A program made the translations under genes and the position numbers. Below, piece after piece: positions 35,777-44,171 of a stretch of 64,000 bases of DNA. The stretch is from Woeseiaceae bacterium (GTDB taxonomy: Bacteria > Pseudomonadota > Gammaproteobacteria > Steroidobacterales > Woeseiaceae), in assembly GCA_028280615.1 (NCBI GenBank), contig JANQLK010000025.1:1-64000 (forward strand). Reading direction: 5' to 3'. The notes below the pieces were generated by a model. That model ran no database searches. It was not told where the DNA came from and was given only the letters and a program-made list of their open reading frames with translations. Each line of letters opens with the position of its first letter. Positions within the stretch are counted from its first letter, which is position 1.

Positions 35777-37159
35777 TCACCACGTGCAGAAGCCGGAAGC
35801 CTCCATGAACCGGTACAGCCACTTCCGGATGATCGATCGCGTCCGGTAGTGTTCGTAGGGCACCGAGAAATGCCGCCCCGGCTGCCCGTACCACAAAAGG
35901 TCGAATCCGATCTTCGCGTCCCTGAAGACCTTCGACGAGGGATCGGCGCGGACCAGGACGCTCGTCTCGAGGTTGAAGTCGTCGAGGTTGCGGCGCGTCA
36001 GGTTGGCCGAGCCGGCGAGGAGTTCGGCATCGCCCGACATCGGCTCTTTCAGCATCATCTTCGTGTGGCTTTGCTCGCCGTGCGTATGTGCCCACCGGAT
36101 CTCGACGCCCTCCCGGGAAAGCTCGTCGGCCACCTGCCGGTTCGGGATGCCGAACTTCGGATTGCCGAAGGCATCCTTGTTCGGGTCCAGCAGTAACCTG
36201 AGCGCGACGCCGCGATGCCGGGCCTCCTTCAGCGCCGTGACGACGGCACGGTCGGACAGGTAAAAAGTGGACACGCTGAGTCGCTCGCTGCGCCGCGACG
36301 TCTCGATCATCCGAATCGCTGCCGCCTTGATCGCGCTCTCGGTCAGGACCTGCACGGTGTGAGCGTCGCTCTGTCGGTCGCATTCGATCGCGAGTTCGAC
36401 CGGCTCCATGCCGGAGAAGCGCAGCACGGCATTCTCCGACGCGAGCAGGTCGCATACGGCCCGGCCGCCGAACCGCAACGCGACGTTGGCATGCGCGCTG
36501 CTCGCGTCATGTGGGTTGGCCGACGTGACGATCGCCTGCCAGTCGCCGCCACAGTCGGCGATGACGGTCTTGCGATGATTGGCCTTGAAGTTGATCGCGT
36601 CGAGATAGCTTCGGACTGTCACCTTACGATTACCGCCGATCGGGCTCGGCATCCAGCCGTGCGTGGAATTGCCCAGCGGCCGGATCAGGAGACGCCAGAA
36701 AAACGAGTACAGCGGGTTCGGGTCCCTGAGCTTCGTCAGGTCGGTGAAGACGACGTCGATGCCGGCCCGTCTCAGGCGCTCGAACTGTGCAGACGGCAGC
36801 GAGCCGTAGACGGTATTGATCGGGTCGGTGATCACGATCGCACGCAGTCCGGGATGATCCGATTTCTGCCGGACGAGACGCTCCGTCAATTCGGACGACA
36901 GCAGCCGGGTCGTCTCCGGATGCCGGCCCTGGAAATCGTTGTAGAGAAAGAAATCGAGCAGCACGAAGCGGCGCGAGCGGCCGATCATATCGAACACGGC
37001 GTCGAAGATCCGCTGCTCGACGTGACGAGCGCCTTCGTCGTCGACCCAGGTCTTGTCGGCCAGGAAATCGATCCGCGAGGCCGCGTGCGCGCCGCCGGTC
37101 AGGGCCAGGCCGGCTGGCAGCGGGCGGCGCCAGGATCGATGACGGGTCGCCCTGGTCAT
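35777..37159 (-). CDS. Phospholipase D-like protein (cardiolipin synthase family)
   Basis: With the ATG at 37159 the product is 460 residues; an upstream TTG at 37195 is possible. Two PLD catalytic motifs are present: FKANHRKTVIADCGGDWQAI (about 195-215) and QSHTKMMLKEPMSGDAELLA with GSANLTRRNL. The first has the expected H-x-K pair, while the second uses HTK. VDDEGARHVEQRIFDAVFDM precedes them, and an N-terminal hydrophobic stretch with ALTGGAHA may be a cleaved signal. It probably transfers or hydrolyses phosphatidyl groups. It is in the same orientation as the thioredoxin-like gene 117 bp upstream. Confidence 0.85.
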   Translation of the reverse strand: MTRATRHRSWRRPLPAGLALTGGAHAASRIDFLADKTWVDDEGARHVEQRIFDAVFDMIGRSRRFVLLDFFLYNDFQGRHPETTRLLSSELTERLVRQKSDHPGLRAIVITDPINTVYGSLPSAQFERLRRAGIDVVFTDLTKLRDPNPLYSFFWRLLIRPLGNSTHGWMPSPIGGNRKVTVRSYLDAINFKANHRKTVIADCGGDWQAIVTSANPHDASSAHANVALRFGGRAVCDLLASENAVLRFSGMEPVELAIECDRQSDAHTVQVLTESAIKAAAIRMIETSRRSERLSVSTFYLSDRAVVTALKEARHRGVALRLLLDPNKDAFGNPKFGIPNRQVADELSREGVEIRWAHTHGEQSHTKMMLKEPMSGDAELLAGSANLTRRNLDDFNLETSVLVRADPSSKVFRDAKIGFDLLWYGQPGRHFSVPYEHYRTRSIIRKWLYRFMEASGFCTW

Positions 37160-37276
37160 GCATCGATAGTGCAGTCGATCGGCGCGTTCGACCAACAGGC
37201 CTGCCCGACGCCTACGTCGTTCAGGCCCATGCCTCTTGCCGTTTCAGCCGGAATTGCCGGCGCAACACGCCAAGCC

Positions 37277-38197
37277 CTAGTCGTCGTGCATGCGAACAAA
37301 CGCAGCCAGCGCCTCGACCGACCCCAGCTCCGTCGACCGGCCGACTTCCCGCCCGTCCTTCATGACGATGAGGGTCGGCACCGACTTGACGTTCAGCGCG
37401 AAAAAGGTCTCGTTGCTCGAATCGACGCTCATCGGGAACTCGACCGCGTACTTTTCGATGTACTCGTCGAGCTCCTTCTCACCGGTCCAGAGACGCGTCG
37501 CCACACCCTGAATCCCGAGCTCGGGCTGGCGCTCGTACAGCTGATTGATGCTCCGCTGTGCATCGACGCAGGCGGCTGACATCGACGGCCGGCTTTCCTC
37601 GAGGTACCAGTCGCACCACGTGGCCGTGAAGAACAGCAGCGTCGTGCCCTCGGAGGACGCGAGCATCGACGGCGCCGTGGTCTCCGTCGGTTCGGGGACG
37701 ATGGGCACGAGCCCCGACGCGCGGCTCGACGCCAGCAGCTCGATCTTCTGATCGAGATCGAGGTCCGCGTCGGAGCCCGTGTGCACGACGTCGCCGTGGC
37801 CGTCGATCAGCACGTGGTACGGCGTGCCGACGATCCCGAAACCCTGCGTGAGCCCCCCGCGCCGGTCGATCGCTACCGGCACCGTCAGGCCGAATTCGTC
37901 GATCGTCGCGTCCACGGCCTGTTCGGACTCGTTGACCCAGATGTTGACCGAGACGATCGTCAGGTCGTCACCGTACTCCCTGAAGATGCGTTCGAGGTGG
38001 GGCATCTGCTCCATGCACGTGCCGCACCACGTCGCCCAGAACTTGAGATAGACCGGCTTGTCGCCGACGACATCCGCGAGCTCGAGCGCCCCGCCGCCAT
38101 GCAGCTCGACCGTCTCGTCGAACACGGATGCGGATTCGGCCGCCGAAGCGTGACAGGCCAGCAGCAAGCACAGGATGAACAACAAACGATGACGCAT
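37277..38197 (-). CDS. Periplasmic protein with two thioredoxin-fold domains (TlpA/DsbE-like)
   Basis: A 306-residue protein with a signal peptide (LFILCLLLACHASAA). The first domain (about 25-155) carries a TlpA-type active site, FWATWCGTCMEQMPHL. The second (about 185-300) starts TLLFFTATWCDWYLEESRPS: its CxxC is reduced to a single cysteine followed by DWY. It keeps the cis-proline loop KSVPTLIVMKDG. It may combine a redox-active domain with a binding domain. No cytochrome c maturation genes are nearby, so the substrate is unknown. Confidence 0.85.
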   Translation of the reverse strand: MRHRLLFILCLLLACHASAAESASVFDETVELHGGGALELADVVGDKPVYLKFWATWCGTCMEQMPHLERIFREYGDDLTIVSVNIWVNESEQAVDATIDEFGLTVPVAIDRRGGLTQGFGIVGTPYHVLIDGHGDVVHTGSDADLDLDQKIELLASSRASGLVPIVPEPTETTAPSMLASSEGTTLLFFTATWCDWYLEESRPSMSAACVDAQRSINQLYERQPELGIQGVATRLWTGEKELDEYIEKYAVEFPMSVDSSNETFFALNVKSVPTLIVMKDGREVGRSTELGSVEALAAFVRMHDD

Positions 38198-38362
38198 TTC
38201 GGTCGCCTCCCATCGGACGTACGAGAATCAGGCTAACACTATAGAAGTGGTCGCGACCCTTCGTAAAAACCGTACTCTGCCCGGTAATCTTTCGAATAGA
38301 AAACCGAAGAACATGCACAAATAATAAAGTTTCCTCGAACTATTCGTATAGGAGTGCGAATC

Positions 38363-38833
38363 ATGAATCTGAAGTTAGCAGGACTCCGGACAAGCATTGT
38401 CTTCGCGCTGGCAGGCTCGTTCTTGCTTTCGGGCTGCGCAACTATGGATCGTGGAGACCAGGGACAGATCATCGGTGGCGTCGTTGGCGGCGTTCTCGGC
38501 TCCCAGATCGGCGACGGCAGCGGCCAGACGATCGCAATCATCGTCGGCACCATGGCGGGCTCCATGATCGGCCGGCAGATCGGCGACAGCATGGACGCAA
38601 CGGACCGGCTCAACACGGCGGTTGCGCTGCGCGACTCCCGCACCGGACAGCAGACGACCTGGGTCAATCCGGACAACGGCACCCGCTACACCGTTACTCC
38701 GACGCGCACGTTCGAGCGGCAGGACGGTCCCTGTCGCGACTTCCAGGTCGACGCCAACGTGAATGGCGAACCCGACCGGGTCAACGGCACGGCGTGCCTG
38801 CAGGCCGATGGCACCTGGGTAATCGTCGGATAG
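38363..38833 (+). CDS. Glycine-zipper 2TM lipoprotein (17-kDa surface antigen-like)
   Basis: A 156-residue protein with AGGAG 8 bases before the ATG and a lipoprotein signal ending LLSGC (Cys25). A glycine-zipper segment follows (about 33-75: GQIIGGVVGGVLGSQIGDGS and AGSMIGRQIGD). The C-terminal domain (RDSRTGQQTTWVNPDNGTRY, CRDFQVDANVNG) is that of the rickettsial 17-kDa antigen and related envelope proteins. It is expected at the outer membrane. A rho-independent terminator follows 55 bases later. Confidence 0.9.
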   Translation: MNLKLAGLRTSIVFALAGSFLLSGCATMDRGDQGQIIGGVVGGVLGSQIGDGSGQTIAIIVGTMAGSMIGRQIGDSMDATDRLNTAVALRDSRTGQQTTWVNPDNGTRYTVTPTRTFERQDGPCRDFQVDANVNGEPDRVNGTACLQADGTWVIVG

Positions 38834-38888
38834 CTTGCCGCCAATTGACCACCGGGTTTCCCCGGAAGCAGCTTGAACCGGCAACAGA

Positions 38889-38922
38889 GGGCCAGGCCGT
38901 TCTCCACGTCTGGCCCTTTTTT
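38889..38922 (+). terminator. Rho-independent terminator
   Basis: GGGCCAG (38889-38895) and CTGGCCC (38910-38916) form a 7-bp stem followed directly by TTTTTT. It ends transcription of the glycine-zipper gene and is the cleanest terminator in the window. Confidence 0.85.
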
Positions 38923-39039
38923 AAGCTCGGATTGAACGAACTCCCACGATCCACGCCATTCGGTATGCGGGATGACGCGATAGCGAAAGTCACCCCGATA
39001 CCGGGACGGCCAGCCTGAGAGATTCCGTTCTGCGTAGTT

Positions 39040-40197
39040 CTAGAGCTCCGGCCACCCCTCGTCGTCTCCGACTCCCATTACCTGTTGCAGGCATTTCAAA
39101 AACTCGCCGGCCTCCTTTGGAATCTCATCGACTCCAGGCTTGGTGGCGTCCGTCAAAGACATCCGAAGCGTGTTTCGGTCCTCGCCGCGAGTGTCAATAT
39201 CCGACGTGATACTCAGGTCATATTGAACTCCATCAGGTAAGTACTCGTGGCACTCGATCAGAGACGGTCTCTTCTCGAAATCATCGTCCGCAAAGCTGTT
39301 GCTGGCAACGGCAATGGGCAATGCGCCGAGAAACATCGCTGCGACATGCTTCGCCTTTAGTGAATACTTCATTCCTAGTCTCTCCATTCGTTTCGTGATG
39401 AGCGTGCTGCGTCCGAGTGGTAACTCCAAGGCGGATTCCATCGAATTCTGATCGAGGTAGAGCGACGCCAGGGACCTTCGGTATTCAGGCTCGCCGAGCA
39501 AAGTCCGGCATCGTGAATCGCAGGCGTACTCCATCTGCTGTCTGGCACGTCGGCCCAGGAGCCAAACCATCGGGTTCCACCAGAGCAGGCGCTCGAGCGT
39601 GACAATAGCGAATAGCGTGAGCTGATCCCCCGATGCGACATGCGACAACTCATGAGCTAGTGCGGCTGCCAGCTGTCCTTCGTGTTTGACTCGGCTACCG
39701 ATCCAGACCTCCGGACGCAGTAGGCCGGTTGAAGCGACAAACGAGGTCCCCGGCAGTCTCCGAATTCGAACACGTTGCACGGTCCTGGAATGCTCTTCAT
39801 GGGCCAGCTTTTGCAGCGATTGGCCGCAATACGAGGCGCTTCGCCATTTCCTCCGAGTGCGAGCGGCCGAGACGAATGTCGACAGCGTCCACAGCGCACC
39901 GACGGCGAACACGAGGGGAAGAGGATCGGGTGCCGGGCGGTGGATATCCACGCCAAAGGACGATGCAATTCTCGACATCGCCTCTCCACCAAGTTGCAGC
40001 GAAGCGAACTCCGGCAAGGCTACGGCGCCGCCGTCGATCGGAGATGTCCAGGGCACGAAGATTGCCGCCATACTGAGTATGCTGACCCATAAGACGAGAC
40101 GAGGGGGCGCGGATCGCAGGGATGCAACGACCAGTAGCCCAACGGCGTTGACGACCATGCTGATCAGGATCTGCTCTATGGACAGGTACTCAGTCAT
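39040..40197 (-). CDS. M56-family (BlaR1/MecR1-type) membrane metallopeptidase
   Basis: A 385-residue protein with four predicted helices (about 10-30, 34-52, 95-113 and 285-305). The zinc motif AAALAHELSHVASGDQL (His about 182) is followed by WWNPMVWLLGRRARQQMEYA and CDSRC. In BlaR1 this protease domain is activated by a penicillin-binding sensor and cleaves BlaI. Here the sensor is missing: only about 85 residues follow the last helix (ECHEYLPDGVQYDLSITSDI and on), so the signal must differ. Its start overlaps the stop of the BlaI-type gene by 8 bases. Confidence 0.88.
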   Translation of the reverse strand: MTEYLSIEQILISMVVNAVGLLVVASLRSAPPRLVLWVSILSMAAIFVPWTSPIDGGAVALPEFASLQLGGEAMSRIASSFGVDIHRPAPDPLPLVFAVGALWTLSTFVSAARTRRKWRSASYCGQSLQKLAHEEHSRTVQRVRIRRLPGTSFVASTGLLRPEVWIGSRVKHEGQLAAALAHELSHVASGDQLTLFAIVTLERLLWWNPMVWLLGRRARQQMEYACDSRCRTLLGEPEYRRSLASLYLDQNSMESALELPLGRSTLITKRMERLGMKYSLKAKHVAAMFLGALPIAVASNSFADDDFEKRPSLIECHEYLPDGVQYDLSITSDIDTRGEDRNTLRMSLTDATKPGVDEIPKEAGEFLKCLQQVMGVGDDEGWPEL

Positions 40198-40558
40198 TGG
40201 CCTTTTCGGACAGCAATCGCTTGAGGTATTCGATATCGGACTCGGTCAGCTTCGTGTCCCTTATCAACGTGTTGAAAAGCGGCGTCTTGTCCTCCGGATA
40301 GACCTGTCGAATGAAATTCTGTAGCGCGGAGGCCTGGACGGCGTCCCTGGTGACTTTTGCCGCGTAGAGGGTTGTCCGTCCAACACGGGACTTGCGGAAT
40401 ATCGCCCCCTTCTTCTCCAGCCGATCGAATACCGTTTTGATCGTCGAGTACGCCGTGTCTCGCTTCGTGCATATCTGCGCATGCACATTCGGTGCGGTTA
40501 CGGTCTCCTCTGCGCAGATGTATTGCAGTACCTCGAGTTCCAGCGGTGACAGCTTCAT
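40190..40558 (-). CDS. BlaI/MecI-family transcriptional repressor
   Basis: A 122-residue winged-helix repressor: LSPLELEVLQYICAEETVTA, then TKRDTAYSTIKTVFDRLEKK with GAIFRKSRVGRTTLYAAKV, and a C-terminal dimer helix. In the family, cleavage by the partner M56 peptidase relieves repression. An exact 16-bp palindrome of the TACA/TGTA type lies just upstream, indicating autorepression. No strong ribosome site is seen. The stop codon lies within the peptidase start, so the two are translationally coupled. Confidence 0.92.
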   Translation of the reverse strand: MKLSPLELEVLQYICAEETVTAPNVHAQICTKRDTAYSTIKTVFDRLEKKGAIFRKSRVGRTTLYAAKVTRDAVQASALQNFIRQVYPEDKTPLFNTLIRDTKLTESDIEYLKRLLSEKAND

Positions 40559-40579
40559 AGACTACATCGGTAGCGATAT

Positions 40580-40595
40580 CACTACAATTGTAGTG
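40580..40595. promoter_or_regulatory. BlaI-type operator
   Basis: CACTACAATTGTAGTG is a perfect 16-bp palindrome with the TACA/TGTA core of BlaI/MecI sites, 22-37 bases before the repressor start. A weaker CTAC-ATCG-GTAG half-palindrome lies at 40562-40573, next to the start codon. I found no equal site before the large hydrolase gene. Confidence 0.75.
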
Positions 40596-40710
40596 TTAAT
40601 GTGTCCGGTGTCAAGCCGGGATCGATCCAGCCGCGGACCAGATGAGGCTCATGGAGTTGACCCTAAGGCCGCCGCACGCCACCAGGCATCCAGTGCTTCC
40701 GATTTCCGGA

Positions 40711-43128
40711 TCAGGGCGTCTTCGGCCGCATCATGTCGATCCATGCGGCATTGTCGTAAAACGCTGCGACGATGGGGTAGATGACATGGAAGCCGTTTTG
40801 TCCATTGGCGAACAGCGTCATCCCGAAATTCCGCTCGGGGACGTAGAAGGCGAGGCTGCGTAGTCCATCGTTGCCTCCGGTATGGAACAGGACACGCTCG
40901 TTGCCGAACTCGTAAACGTTCCAGGCGATTCCGCGCCCGGCGGTGCTCGGGCAACGCTCCGTCGCCAGTGCACTGTCCGAGCAGATGGCATCCGCACGGT
41001 TGTCGGCGACCCGAAAACGCTCCCGGGCCAGGTCGGGATGCAGACCGTCCGGGTGCATGGCGAACAGCATGAAACGAGCGAAATCCGCACTGGTGGTTCG
41101 CAAATCTCCCGCGGCATTGGGCTCGTCGTACACGAACGGCTCGCGGAAGCGACCATCAGCATACAATGGGGCCGCGAGACGATTGGCGAACCACGGTTTC
41201 TCGATGTGCGAGGACGTCACCATGCCCGCGGGCTCGAAGACGTACTCGTCGACCAAGGCGTCGAAAGGCCTGCCGAGCTTTCTCTCCATGAACCGTCTGA
41301 CGTATTCGAATCCTTCACCCGAGTAGCCGTAGCGTTCTCCCGGCTCGTGGTGAAACCGCAAGACACCGTCCGAGTAGGGCGGACGGCGCCAGTTGCTGAA
41401 GCCCGTAACGTGCGTGAACGCCGAACGAGGCGTCAGGCGATGATGGCGGGGGTCGTCCTCCAGGTCCGGGTCAACCCAAAACCCGGACATCGGTTCATCG
41501 AGCTCTACCTTGCCTTCGTTCATGAGCCGCATGAACAACTCCGCTGTCACGAGTTTGGTCAGTGACGCCGCGTTGTAGAGCGTGCTGTCATTCGCCCAAT
41601 GCTCGGCGTCGCGGCGGCCTATGGTGCGTGTCCACTTGATTTCCCCGCCGCTTATCAGGCTGACCTGGACACTGGGCACCGAGAACTCCTCGAGAAGATC
41701 CGGAACACCGGCGGGCAGACCGTCGGCGCGCTGGAGAGCCAGCGGATAGGACACGGCATTGCCGATCCGCTCGCGCGTGGGGCGCTCCTGCGCGGTGACG
41801 TAGCCTCCGAGATGGCCATCGACGGATGCAAACGAGAATCTCAGCCCGTGCGTGTAGCTCGCTGCCTCACCGACGTCCAGGCGGGAGCCGCGGAGCGTCA
41901 GACCGTACAAGCCGTTGGAGAAAATCTGTGGCTGCGCGACGGGAAGAGACTTCCCGTTCAGCTCCACGCGCTCCAGCTTTCCGCCCTCCGCGAATTCCAT
42001 TGACAGAGCCAAAGGCGGTTCGTCTTCCAGTTCGACTTGCCCCAGCCAGAGTCCCTCCAGAGGTGCGATTTGCCCGGCGTCGTCTGCGGCGAAGAGTCGA
42101 GGCTGGAATTCTCGCAGCATGCGCACGGCGGGATACCAGGAATCGCCACCTGCGTTCATCAGGAATACAACCGCAACCCCGGTACGCGGCACGAACATCA
42201 ATCGCGCGGATACGCCGGGCATTCCACCGCTGTGGTGAACGATGGTCTCGCCGTCCTTGTTCCATACCGAGAAGCCAAGTCCGTAGCTGTCCTCCTCCTC
42301 CGACCTCGGCCACATTTGGGATGCCCCGGTCGATGAAACGATGCTACGGGCGTCGCTCGGCGACATTAACGCATCGGCAAAGTTCAGCAGGTCTGTCGCC
42401 GTGGCGAATACCGCTGATGCTCCGCGATGATCGAAATCGTAGAAGGGCACCGGCTCATCGAAGTGTCGGTAGCGCTCGGCAACCGGACCTCGCGCCTGTT
42501 GCTCCGGCGGTACGAATGCCCCGCTCATGCCGGATCGAGAGAAGACCTGGTCACGCAGGAACGATGAATAGTCTTGTTCGGATACGTGTTCGACGATGCG
42601 CTCGAGTATCCCGTAGCCGATGTTCGAGTAGTCGAACACCGTTCCCGGGCTGAGCATGGCGCGACCGTATCGCCGAATGAACTGGTCTTCCGGAAGTCGC
42701 GTCTGTCGATCGGTGTAGTAGAACTTGTAGTGTCGCGGCAGACCGCCGGTGTGATTGAGCAACATGCGAACGGTGACATCGTCACCGTCACCGTAACTCG
42801 ATTTCAGCGGCGAAGGCAGATAGCGATTGGCCGGCGCGTCGAGCTCGATGTGGCCCTGTTCGACCAGCCGCATGATCGCCGCCGCGGTGATCGGTTTTGT
42901 CACCGAGGCGATGGAGTAGGCGGTATCGATCGTGGCGAGCCGACGTTCGGCAACGTGCGCATGGCCGGACGCCCAGGCCCAGACGATCCTGCCGTCGATT
43001 GCCACGGCAGCCACGCCGGACGGCGCATTGCTCTCGACGATATGGTCCTGAAGATAGGCTTCGAGTTCGCGGTGTTCGCTGGCGTGGGCGACACCAAGAA
43101 ACAGGGCGTAGACAAAGAACATCCGCAT
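40711..43128 (-). CDS. Tandem serine hydrolase with two beta-lactamase (class C/PBP4*-type) domains
   Basis: An 805-residue exported protein; the ATG at 43128 has GGAG 6 bases upstream and leads into a signal peptide (FFVYALFLGVAHA). Domain 1 (about 20-340) has the nucleophile motif SVTK (Ser75, Lys78), the YSN triad in VFDYSNIGYG, and HHSGGMPG. A beta-sandwich linker follows. Domain 2 (about 470-800) has SLTK (Ser about 520), then YGYSGEGFEYV where YSN is expected, and FHTGGNDG. Both halves thus keep Ser and Lys. Roles in this family include D-aminopeptidase, esterase and beta-lactamase, and which applies is unknown. Confidence 0.88.
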   Translation of the reverse strand: MRMFFVYALFLGVAHASEHRELEAYLQDHIVESNAPSGVAAVAIDGRIVWAWASGHAHVAERRLATIDTAYSIASVTKPITAAAIMRLVEQGHIELDAPANRYLPSPLKSSYGDGDDVTVRMLLNHTGGLPRHYKFYYTDRQTRLPEDQFIRRYGRAMLSPGTVFDYSNIGYGILERIVEHVSEQDYSSFLRDQVFSRSGMSGAFVPPEQQARGPVAERYRHFDEPVPFYDFDHRGASAVFATATDLLNFADALMSPSDARSIVSSTGASQMWPRSEEEDSYGLGFSVWNKDGETIVHHSGGMPGVSARLMFVPRTGVAVVFLMNAGGDSWYPAVRMLREFQPRLFAADDAGQIAPLEGLWLGQVELEDEPPLALSMEFAEGGKLERVELNGKSLPVAQPQIFSNGLYGLTLRGSRLDVGEAASYTHGLRFSFASVDGHLGGYVTAQERPTRERIGNAVSYPLALQRADGLPAGVPDLLEEFSVPSVQVSLISGGEIKWTRTIGRRDAEHWANDSTLYNAASLTKLVTAELFMRLMNEGKVELDEPMSGFWVDPDLEDDPRHHRLTPRSAFTHVTGFSNWRRPPYSDGVLRFHHEPGERYGYSGEGFEYVRRFMERKLGRPFDALVDEYVFEPAGMVTSSHIEKPWFANRLAAPLYADGRFREPFVYDEPNAAGDLRTTSADFARFMLFAMHPDGLHPDLARERFRVADNRADAICSDSALATERCPSTAGRGIAWNVYEFGNERVLFHTGGNDGLRSLAFYVPERNFGMTLFANGQNGFHVIYPIVAAFYDNAAWIDMMRPKTP

Positions 43129-43252
43129 GCGTGTCTCCGACGAATCAGCGAACGCAGTGTAGCGGAGCGAATTGAACACGAGTGGCGAAAAACGCCATCA
43201 GAGGACGTATTTTGCTAATATTGGGCAGAATTGTGACGAAAAAAGGCGTTTC

Positions 43253-43717
43253 GTGGACCAGTTCGATCACGCGATTCTTCAGATCGTTCAGGAAGACAGC
43301 TCGCGAGGCTACGAGGCGATCGCCGAACAAGTGGGCCTCTCGGCCAGTGCCGTGCGGCGCAGGCTGGTCAACCTGAAAAGGTCGGGTGTCATCGTCGCTG
43401 AGCGCGCGATTGTCGATCCGTCCCGGATCGGCGTTACGCTGATTGTCTCGGTGACCCTGGCGAAAGAAGACACGCCCACTTACCGGCGTTTCAAGGTGAA
43501 GTTCGCGGGCGTCCCCGAGATCGCGCAGTGCTACATCGTCACGGGGCAGGCCGATTTCATTCTCGTGGCTCACTTGAGCAAGATGGAAGACTACGAGGCT
43601 TGGCTCGATGAGCACTTGCTGTGCGAGCCGGTAATCAAACGGGTCAAGACCAATGTTGTCTACAGCCGCGTCAAGTTCGAGACGGCCATATCGACGGGCC
43701 GAGCAACGGAGTCCTGA
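43253..43717 (+). CDS. Lrp/AsnC-family transcriptional regulator
   Basis: A 154-residue regulator from a GTG with AAGG 7 bases upstream. The helix-turn-helix (YEAIAEQVGLSASAVRRRLV, then NLKRSGVI) is followed by the RAM ligand-binding domain (VTLAKEDTPTYRRFKVKFAG, ... QCYIVTGQADFILVAHL). It is divergent from the tandem hydrolase gene across 124 bp, which contains a TGGCG-aaaaa-CGCCA palindrome at 43183-43197. It may therefore control that gene and itself. The ligand (often an amino acid) is unknown. A longer upstream frame exists but lacks family residues. Confidence 0.92.
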   Translation: MDQFDHAILQIVQEDSSRGYEAIAEQVGLSASAVRRRLVNLKRSGVIVAERAIVDPSRIGVTLIVSVTLAKEDTPTYRRFKVKFAGVPEIAQCYIVTGQADFILVAHLSKMEDYEAWLDEHLLCEPVIKRVKTNVVYSRVKFETAISTGRATES

Positions 43718-43864
43718 ATTTGGCTCCAGGGCTGCCCGCCTGCACTGGTCACGCTCTCATGGCGATGCGAACATCGTCCTGTCGGCCGGGGAGGTTCGCG
43801 TCCGCACACGTCTCGCGCGGTGTTTTTGTCCGCGACGTCACGCCACGATTGGAGCGATCGCAAC

Positions 43865-44101
43865 GTGAAGTACGACACCAGAATCGACGAGAGCATCCTG
43901 CGCTGTAGTAGCCAGCGCTTCAGAAAAGTGTCCGCGGTGGCCGCCAAGGTGCTGTTCATGACTGACGCCGATCTGGCGGACGTGACCGATCGGGATATTG
44001 GCGAACGGGTCAGGGCGCTCGTTGCCGAAGGTCGGCTGGAGTCCCGGGGCGACCTGAATGACATACGGTCGGGTGAGATTCGTCTGCCGGTCGAGGAATG
44101 A
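43865..44101 (+). CDS. Small conserved-looking protein of unknown function
   Basis: A 78-residue product from a GTG with GGAG 10 bases upstream. The sequence MKYDTRIDESILRCSSQRFR begins it, ADLADVTDRDIGERVRALV continues, and LNDIRSGEIRLPVEE ends it. The pattern of an N-terminal helix, a winged-helix-like middle and a short strand end resembles small proteins sometimes placed in DUF3658, but I am not sure of the assignment. It is not obviously in an operon: 147 bp separate it from the Lrp-type gene and 70 bp from hldE. Confidence 0.6.
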   Translation: MKYDTRIDESILRCSSQRFRKVSAVAAKVLFMTDADLADVTDRDIGERVRALVAEGRLESRGDLNDIRSGEIRLPVEE

Positions 44102-44171
44102 ATCGCAACGGCGCCATCCGGACGCTCCTACCGGCTCTGGCGGCTCGTCGGCAACGTGCTAAAGTCGCGCC

